The notes under the pieces were generated by a model. It was not told where the DNA came from. It saw only the letters and a program-made list of their open reading frames with translations, and searched no databases. Below are positions 1 through 4,305 of a DNA stretch of 6,854 bases, piece after piece. Made by a program: the position numbers and the translations under genes. Within the stretch, counting starts at the first letter, position 1, and each line of letters begins with the position of its first letter. The DNA is taken from positions 1-6,854 of the forward strand of contig CANHYS010000111.1 of assembly GCA_947464585.1 (NCBI GenBank), written 5' to 3'. Source of the stretch: Planctomycetaceae bacterium. GTDB lineage: Bacteria > Planctomycetota > Planctomycetia > Pirellulales > UBA1268.

Positions 1-1
1 C

Positions 2-400
2 CTTGAACCCTCGCTCGCGTCGCGATTGTCGGGCGGGCTGGTGGTGGCGATGCCCCCAGTCGGCACGACGCCGTATTCCCAGGAGGCCGCGGGTGCCGGC
101 GATCGCAGAAATCCGTCGCTCCGCCGCGTGATCGGGGCCACGGCGAGGCGGAACGGCCTGACGGCGGACGATCTGGTCGGCCCCTCCCGGTGCCGTCAGG
201 TGTCGCATGCCCGCGGGATCGCGATGTATCTCGCCCGTCGGCTCACGCCGAAGAGCCTCCAGGCGATCGGGACCGCGTTCGGCGGTCGTGACCACACGAC
301 GGTGTTGCACGGCATCCGCGTCACCGAAGCGCGGCGGGCCAACGATCCCGGCTTCGCTGCTGAGATCGACCAGCTGCTGGCAGCTCTCATTGGACGGTGA
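2..400 (+). CDS. DnaA-like protein, 3' part (AAA+ remnant plus DnaA domain IV)
   Basis: The reading frame is open from the left edge, so the true start lies upstream; the internal TTG at 26 is not a convincing start because homology continues before it. Codons at 20-61 read SRLSGGLVVAMPPVG, which resembles the end of the DnaA AAA+ core (box VII, where the Arg at 23-25 would be the arginine finger). After a linker of under 20 residues comes a DnaA domain IV: the segment starting RRVIGATARR, a basic 'SRCRQVSHARGIAMYLAR' helix-turn-helix region, and the signature GRDHTTVLH at 284-310. In the family, domain IV binds DnaA boxes and the AAA+ core binds ATP. The lid/sensor II subdomain, normally around 80 residues, is absent. 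This is probably a DnaA paralog acting as a DNA-binding regulator or accessory factor rather than the main initiator, which is inference. Family identity of the C-terminus is secure; exact function is not. Confidence 0.85.
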   Translation, partial: LEPSLASRLSGGLVVAMPPVGTTPYSQEAAGAGDRRNPSLRRVIGATARRNGLTADDLVGPSRCRQVSHARGIAMYLARRLTPKSLQAIGTAFGGRDHTTVLHGIRVTEARRANDPGFAAEIDQLLAALIGR

Positions 401-407
401 GGCATAT

Positions 408-427
408 CCCCCGGCTCACGCCGGGGG
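408..427. repeat. GC-rich hairpin, REP-like palindrome
   Basis: CCCCCGGC (408-415) pairs perfectly with GCCGGGGG (420-427) around a TCAC loop, 7 bases after the DnaA-like stop codon. No T-run follows, so it is not a classic intrinsic terminator, though such a strong stem could still stall transcription or protect the 3' end. Its core GCTCACGC (414-421) recurs inverted as GCGTGAGC at 453-460, which links it to the neighbouring repeats. Confidence 0.7.
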
Positions 428-489
428 CTTGTATGACGCAGAGAAGCCCGGAGCGTGAGCGATGGGATCGTCTCGTCCGCATACAAGCC
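426..489. repeat. 10-bp perfect inverted repeat enclosing one repeat unit
   Basis: GGCTTGTATG (426-435) is the exact reverse complement of CATACAAGCC (480-489), separated by 44 bases that contain the first GAGCGTGAGCG unit. The left arm is joined to the 408-427 palindrome and the right arm to the second direct-repeat unit, so the whole 408-510 block looks like one compound, nearly symmetrical element. Confidence 0.6.
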
Positions 490-509
490 TGGAGCGTGAC
501 CGCTGGGAT
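444..509. repeat. Two direct copies of a ~25-bp GAGCGTGA-containing repeat
   Basis: Copy 1 (444-468) begins AAGCCCGGAGCGTGAGCGAT and copy 2 (485-509) begins AAGCCTGGAGCGTGACCGCT; both end in GGGAT. They match at 22 of 25 positions and are offset by 41 bases. Each copy is itself an imperfect palindrome (CCC or CCT at one end, GGG at the other). From general familiarity, such short dyad repeats of the pattern AGCCCGGAGCG...GGGA are scattered through planctomycete intergenic DNA; the copy number in this genome cannot be seen here. Confidence 0.65.
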
Positions 510-572
510 TGGCGTTCCCGCCCGGAGACAACACGCTGAAAAACTTCCCTCACGGACTGCTAGGCTGACCTG

Positions 573-1781
573 ATGCCTGCGCCCGCTCCCATCTATCTCG
601 ATCACGCCGCCGCCACGCCCGTGCACCCCGAGGTGGCGGCCGCGATCGCCAAGGCGCAGGGGGCGGCGTATGCCAACCCATCGAGCCAGCATGCGCTGGG
701 GCGAGCGGGTCGGCGTGTGCTGGAGGATGCCCGCGAGCGGATCGTCGCCGCGCTTGGTGGCGCTGGCACAGGGCCTCACCGTGATCTCCTGGTGTTCACC
801 TCCGGAGCCAGTGAGGCCAATCACCTGGCACTCGTGGGCATGGCGACGGCAGCGACCACCGCGGGCGAGGTACTTTTTTCGCGGCGCGATCATCCGAGCG
901 TCGTCAGCGCCGCTCTGGCCGCAGGCCGCCACGGATGGAGGATTCGCGAACTGGCTCTCGACGCCACCAGAGGCACCGCTTCGGCCGCGATGGCAGCGGT
1001 CGTCGCCCAACCGCATCCTGCCGGGTCGCATTCTGCCAGTCCGCGGATCGTGTCGCTCACGCTCGTCTGCGGCCAGACGGGGTCGGTCGACGATCTGCCG
1101 TCCCGTGACCGTGCAGCCAGCGTGCTCGTCCATGTCGATGCCACACAGGCCGTGGGCCTGATGCCGGTGTCGTTTCAGGAACTCTCTGCTGCCACGTTGG
1201 CCCTCGCCCCGCACAAGTTCGGCGGGCCACGCGGCATCGGGGCTCTGCTGATCCGCGGGGGCGTGGCGCTGGCGCCCGTGCAGGCCGGCCCGCAGGAATA
1301 CGGTCTGCGGGGCGGCACCGAAGCGGTACCGCTGGCGGCGGGATTCGCCCGGGCGATTGAGTTGGCGGTCGCGGACCGCGACCAGGCAGCCCAGCGAGTG
1401 AAGCACCTCCGCAACACCCTGGAATCCCGGCTGCTCGCCGCCGCTGGCCAGGCGGGCATCCCGGTGGTCGTGATCGCCGCCGATGCCCATCGGTGTCCAC
1501 ACATTTCCACGATCGCGTTTCCCGGCCTCGACCGTCAGGCACTGGCGATGGCCGCTGACTTGGCGGGTGTCTGTCTGGCAACGGGCACCGCCTGCGCGAG
1601 CGGATCGAGCGAACCGTCCCCGGCGCTCGTCGCGATGGGGCTTGAGCCGGCGGTGGTCCGTAGCGCCGTGCGGTTGAGCGTGGGACGGACGACGACAGAG
1701 GCCGACATCGACGAGGCAGTGGCGCGGCTCACGCCGCTGTTGCGAAGTCAAGCCGCAGTGGGTCGCCCCACTATTCCCTGA
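573..1781 (+). CDS. Cysteine desulfurase, NifS/IscS-type (class V PLP-dependent)
   Basis: A 402-residue cytosolic PLP enzyme, normal length for the family, which moves sulfur from L-cysteine to an enzyme persulfide for Fe-S clusters or thiolated tRNA. Visible landmarks are the N-terminal YLDHAAATPVHPEV (8-21), TSGASEANHLAL (76-87), His107 in RRDHPSV, Asp189 and Gln192 in HVDATQAVG, the PLP Schiff-base Lys215 in APHKFGGPRGIGAL, RGGTE (246-250), and the catalytic Cys341 in ATGTACASGSSEPSP, typical of the long-loop group I enzymes. An oddity is that the usual NNE(I/T)G segment reads CGQTG (166-170), so both conserved Asn residues are lost. The start is the only ATG after an in-frame TAG at 561-563; the ribosome site is weak (AGG at 562-564). 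No iscU, iscR or suf partner lies nearby, so it appears to stand alone. Which acceptor it serves is unknown. Confidence 0.9.
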   Translation: MPAPAPIYLDHAAATPVHPEVAAAIAKAQGAAYANPSSQHALGRAGRRVLEDARERIVAALGGAGTGPHRDLLVFTSGASEANHLALVGMATAATTAGEVLFSRRDHPSVVSAALAAGRHGWRIRELALDATRGTASAAMAAVVAQPHPAGSHSASPRIVSLTLVCGQTGSVDDLPSRDRAASVLVHVDATQAVGLMPVSFQELSAATLALAPHKFGGPRGIGALLIRGGVALAPVQAGPQEYGLRGGTEAVPLAAGFARAIELAVADRDQAAQRVKHLRNTLESRLLAAAGQAGIPVVVIAADAHRCPHISTIAFPGLDRQALAMAADLAGVCLATGTACASGSSEPSPALVAMGLEPAVVRSAVRLSVGRTTTEADIDEAVARLTPLLRSQAAVGRPTIP

Positions 1782-1788
1782 AGGCTCT

Positions 1789-1839
1789 TGCAGCCGACTG
1801 GGTGGTCAGCGAGGCAACCTCAGCGTCGCTTCGGCTGCA
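1789..1839. terminator. Possible bidirectional terminator between convergent genes
   Basis: TGCAGCCGA (1789-1797) is the exact reverse complement of TCGGCTGCA (1831-1839), with a smaller hairpin GAGG-CAA-CCTC (1811-1821) inside the 33-base interval. It begins 7 bases after the desulfurase stop and overlaps the last codons and stop of the opposing gene. There is no T-tract on either strand, so intrinsic termination is uncertain; the position between converging genes is the main argument. Confidence 0.35.
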
Positions 1840-2497
1840 TTGCGTTGAGTGAGACATTCGACATGTTGCGCTGGACCTTCATCCGCAACGGAGTCGATTC
1901 GAGCTTCTTGTAGGCCAGCGGCACGTCCACGCTGGATTGGCCGTCGGGCTGCAGGGTCACGCGATAGACCCCCGCCGGCAGCCCGACGATTGAAAAGTCG
2001 CCCTTGTCCGACGTGGTGACCCGAGAAGGCGTGAAATTCCCATTGGAGGCATGGAACTGGAGTTCGACGCCGACCAAGGGCTTTTGCTCGAGCAGCATGG
2101 TGCCGGCCACCGAATAGCGGGCCGACCCGAAGACCAGCACGGCTGCGGCCACCAACAGCACGCCACCGCCGCACAGCAGTCCGACGAGGAGTGGCCGTCG
2201 AGCGTTTTTGGACGGGCTTTGGGACGGGTTTGCGGCCGCTCGCTCACCGCGCTGCTGCGACGGTGTTTCGGCTGGTTTGGAATCGAGCGACTGGCTGATC
2301 TTCGCCAAGACCACCGAATCGACGTCCTGACCGCGGTCCCGGCGGCGGTTGAGGTCCTTGATGTTTGCCATCGCCCGCTGTGCCGCGAGCGACGAGCCGC
2401 TGTCGGAGACCGTGGCCTTCCCGCCACGCTCCTTCATCTTTGGTTTCCATTCCCGTTCTTTGCGACGCAGCTTCGAAGAGCCGCTCGATGAACTCAT
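1820..2497 (-). CDS. Single-pass membrane protein with carboxypeptidase-regulatory-like domain
   Basis: A 225-residue protein not recognised by name. Residues 1-100 are hydrophilic, very basic and Ser-rich (MSSSSGSSKLRRKEREWKPK at the start) and probably cytoplasmic. Residues 103-124 form one transmembrane helix rich in Leu, Val, Gly and Ala. The region after it (about 128-205) reads as a small beta-sandwich of the carboxypeptidase-regulatory/transthyretin-like type: VAGTMLLEQKPLVGVELQF, then TSDKGDFSIVGLPAGVYRVTL, the typical 'G.F.i.gLp.G.Y.v.l' pattern. Such domains are common in planctomycete envelope proteins, where they are thought to act in binding or structure. Positive charges before the helix predict an N-in, C-out topology. 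The ATG at 2497 is chosen over an upstream in-frame TTG at 2503 because the AGGAGG at 2512-2507 is 9 bases from the ATG but only 3 from the TTG. It is convergent with the desulfurase and divergent from the flavoprotein. The function is unknown. Confidence 0.8.
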   Translation of the reverse strand: MSSSSGSSKLRRKEREWKPKMKERGGKATVSDSGSSLAAQRAMANIKDLNRRRDRGQDVDSVVLAKISQSLDSKPAETPSQQRGERAAANPSQSPSKNARRPLLVGLLCGGGVLLVAAAVLVFGSARYSVAGTMLLEQKPLVGVELQFHASNGNFTPSRVTTSDKGDFSIVGLPAGVYRVTLQPDGQSSVDVPLAYKKLESTPLRMKVQRNMSNVSLNAMQPKRR

Positions 2498-2506
2498 CTG
2501 CAATCC

Positions 2507-2512
2507 CTCCTG
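2507..2512 (-). promoter_or_regulatory. Ribosome binding site AGGAGG for the minus-strand membrane protein
   Basis: A perfect Shine-Dalgarno (AGGAGG on the minus strand) with 9 bases of spacing to the ATG at 2497. It is the strongest ribosome site in the window and decides the start against the TTG at 2503, which would leave only 3 bases. Confidence 0.75.
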
Positions 2513-2702
2513 TGGTCAGGGGTGGGCGAATGGGAGGTCCGTCAACCTGCAGGATCGTACCCCACAGAACCCCCGGAAAGGTGTGAGTTTTTGATGAGAA
2601 TCCCCAATCTGAGGGGCCTGCTGGTGTTCTGCCCGCGGTGGCCTATGTTTCCAGTAGACGGGCGTGCTGTCCCTGCCGCTGGGTTTCGAGGGAACGGTGA
2701 CG

Positions 2703-2719
2703 GCACGAGCATCGTGCTC
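2703..2719 (+). promoter_or_regulatory. Hairpin with two alternative pairings just before the flavoprotein ribosome site
   Basis: GCACGA (2703-2708) pairs with TCGTGC (2712-2717) around a 3-base loop; alternatively GAGCA (2707-2711) pairs with TGCTC (2715-2719). The two stems are mutually exclusive, and the structure ends 2 bases before the AGGA at 2722-2725. It could modulate translation initiation, or be the dyad of a protein-binding site. Neither is shown. Confidence 0.35.
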
Positions 2720-2733
2720 CCAGGATGGAATTC

Positions 2734-4266
2734 ATGTCCCACCCCCAATCCATCCCGCAACACGTGGCGATCATCGGCGCTGGTCCGGCCGGACTGACGG
2801 CGGCCTACCTGCTCACGCAGGCGGGCGTGGCGGTCACGGTCCTCGAGCGGGATCCACGGTATGTCGGCGGCATCTCCCGCACGGTTGAATACCAGGGGTT
2901 TCGATTTGACATCGGTGGGCACCGGTTCTTCTCGAAATCCCAGGAGGTCGAGGACCTCTGGACAGAACTGCTCGGCGACGACCTGCTCCATCGGCCCCGG
3001 TCGTCGCGGATCTATTACGGCGGCAAGTTCTACGCCTACCCGCTCAAGGCGGGCGAGGCCCTCAGAAATCTGGGCATCATCGAGTCGGCCCGGTGCGTGG
3101 CGTCGTACGCGAAGGCGAGGCTCTTCCCGGTCGACAATCCGCGGACGTTCGAGGACTGGGTCTCCAATAAGTTTGGCAAGCGTCTCTTCGGCATCTTCTT
3201 CAAGACCTACACCGAGAAGGTGTGGGGCATGAGCTGCAGCGAGATCTCGGCCGACTGGGCCGCCCAACGGATCAAGGGGCTCTCCCTGTCGACCGCGATC
3301 ATGGCGGCCCTGTTGCCCAAGAAGAAAAAGCCGGCGGACCGCTCGCAGACGATCAAGACGCTCATCGACACCTTCCGCTATCCGCGGAAGGGCCCTGGCA
3401 TGATGTGGGAGGCGGCGGCCGACCGCACGCGGGCCAAAGGGGGCGCGATCCGCATGGGGACGCGGGTCACGGCGCTTGAAAAGCTGCCGGATGGCGGCCG
3501 CTGGCGGGTCGGGTTTCGTGCGGAAGAAGCCGACGCGGGCCCCGTCGAGTGGATCGAGGCGGATCATGTGATCTCGTCGGCACCGATGCGGGAATTGGCC
3601 GCCTGCATCCAGCCGGCCATGCCGAAAGCGGTGCTCGAGGCCGCGGCGAAGCTCCGCTACCGCGATTTTCTCACCGTGGCGCTCATCGTCCGCCCCACCA
3701 ACCGGTTCGATGACAACTGGATCTATATCCACGAGCCGGGGGTGAAGGTGGGCCGCGTGCAGAACTTCGCCAGCTGGTCGCCGGAGATGGTTCCGGACGC
3801 AGATTTGGCGTGCTATGGCCTCGAATATTTCTGTTTCGAAGGGGACGGTCTCTGGTCAAGTTCCGACGCCGATCTGATCAAGCTTGCGTCGCGGGAACTT
3901 GAGTCGCTTGGGCTCGTGAAGGCCGGCGACGTGATCGACGGCCACGTCGTCCGCCAGCCAAAGGCCTATCCGGTCTACGACGATGAGTATGCCAGGCACG
4001 TGGAGACGATCCGCAGCGAACTCGAGGCCCACTACCCTGGCCTGCATCTGGTGGGCCGCAATGGCATGCACAAGTACAACAACCAAGACCACGCCATGAT
4101 GACGGCGATGCTGACCGCGCGGAACATCCTTGCCGGCGAGCAACTGTTCGACGTGTGGAACGTGAACCAGGACGCCGAATACCACGAGGCGGGCGACCGC
4201 GGCGCCCAGGTCACCGACACGAGTGGCCGGCTCGTGCCGCGGCGGGTGGCCGCTGGGTCGAAGTGA
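2734..4266 (+). CDS. FAD-dependent oxidoreductase, amine-oxidase / UDP-galactopyranose-mutase-like
   Basis: A 510-residue soluble flavoprotein. The N-terminus has a dinucleotide-binding Rossmann motif (GAGPAG, 15-20), the ribose-binding acidic residue Glu38 in VTVLERD, and a second glycine pair at 45-46. FDIGGHRFFSK (58-68) and FFKTYTEKVWG (155-165) are typical of a bacterial flavoprotein group related to protoporphyrinogen oxidase, phytoene desaturase and UDP-galactopyranose mutase and often found among polysaccharide genes. The C-terminal GRNGMHKYNNQDHAMMTAML (from 441) is the closing FAD-contact motif. The substrate cannot be told from sequence. The start at ATG 2734 is chosen because AGGA at 2722-2725 gives 8 bases of spacing; an in-frame ATG at 2725 lies inside that ribosome site and has none of its own. 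It lies 39 bases upstream of the GT-C/TPR gene and is probably co-transcribed with it, which hints at sugar or lipid-linked-sugar modification. Confidence 0.85.
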   Translation: MSHPQSIPQHVAIIGAGPAGLTAAYLLTQAGVAVTVLERDPRYVGGISRTVEYQGFRFDIGGHRFFSKSQEVEDLWTELLGDDLLHRPRSSRIYYGGKFYAYPLKAGEALRNLGIIESARCVASYAKARLFPVDNPRTFEDWVSNKFGKRLFGIFFKTYTEKVWGMSCSEISADWAAQRIKGLSLSTAIMAALLPKKKKPADRSQTIKTLIDTFRYPRKGPGMMWEAAADRTRAKGGAIRMGTRVTALEKLPDGGRWRVGFRAEEADAGPVEWIEADHVISSAPMRELAACIQPAMPKAVLEAAAKLRYRDFLTVALIVRPTNRFDDNWIYIHEPGVKVGRVQNFASWSPEMVPDADLACYGLEYFCFEGDGLWSSSDADLIKLASRELESLGLVKAGDVIDGHVVRQPKAYPVYDDEYARHVETIRSELEAHYPGLHLVGRNGMHKYNNQDHAMMTAMLTARNILAGEQLFDVWNVNQDAEYHEAGDRGAQVTDTSGRLVPRRVAAGSK

Positions 4267-4269
4267 AGC

Positions 4270-4282
4270 GGCCGCTGCGGCC
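4270..4282 (+). other. Small GC hairpin in the operon's intergenic gap
   Basis: GGCCG (4270-4274) pairs with CGGCC (4278-4282) around CTG, directly after the flavoprotein stop and before the next gene's ribosome site. It might stabilise an mRNA end or tune relative expression of the two genes. It is short and could be chance in GC-rich DNA. Confidence 0.25.
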
Positions 4283-4292
4283 CCGCTCCGGC

Positions 4293-4297
4293 AAGGA
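4293..4297 (+). promoter_or_regulatory. Ribosome binding site of the GT-C/TPR gene
   Basis: AAGGA with 8 bases to the ATG at 4306 supports that start. It sits inside the 39-base gap after the upstream stop, as expected for a gene expressed within an operon. Confidence 0.6.
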
Positions 4298-4305
4298 ATG
4301 CCCCG

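Larger units (their letters stand above)
2498..2733. other. Divergent intergenic region
   Basis: These 236 bases must hold promoters for both the minus-strand membrane protein and the plus-strand flavoprotein operon. No convincing -35/-10 pair is visible. Weak candidates are TTGACG on the minus strand (2545-2540) without a matching -10, and TATGTT on the plus strand (2644-2649) without a good -35. A small hairpin CCCC-AATCTGA-GGGG lies at 2602-2616. No gene-like frame in it is supported. Confidence 0.5.

Noticed and set aside
2..400. Frameshift or pseudogene explanation for the missing DnaA lid
   Set aside because: Only about 17 codons separate the two homologous blocks and both are in the same frame, so no hidden lid sequence exists here; a true deletion or family trait fits better.
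444..509. CRISPR array
   Set aside because: Only two imperfect copies, palindromic and with a 16-base spacer; this fits dispersed palindromic repeats instead.
401..572. Replication origin next to the DnaA-like gene
   Set aside because: No DnaA boxes (TTATCCACA-like) and no AT-rich unwinding region were seen; the interval is GC-rich repeats.
387..1751. A 454-codon minus-strand open frame opposite the cysteine desulfurase
   Set aside because: Its translation is Arg/His/Gly-rich with no family motifs, while the plus strand shows every desulfurase landmark; long antisense frames are expected in GC-rich genes.
2542..3732. A 396-codon minus-strand open frame opposite the flavoprotein
   Set aside because: No recognisable domain, low-complexity Arg/Asp-rich translation, and overlaps a strongly supported gene.
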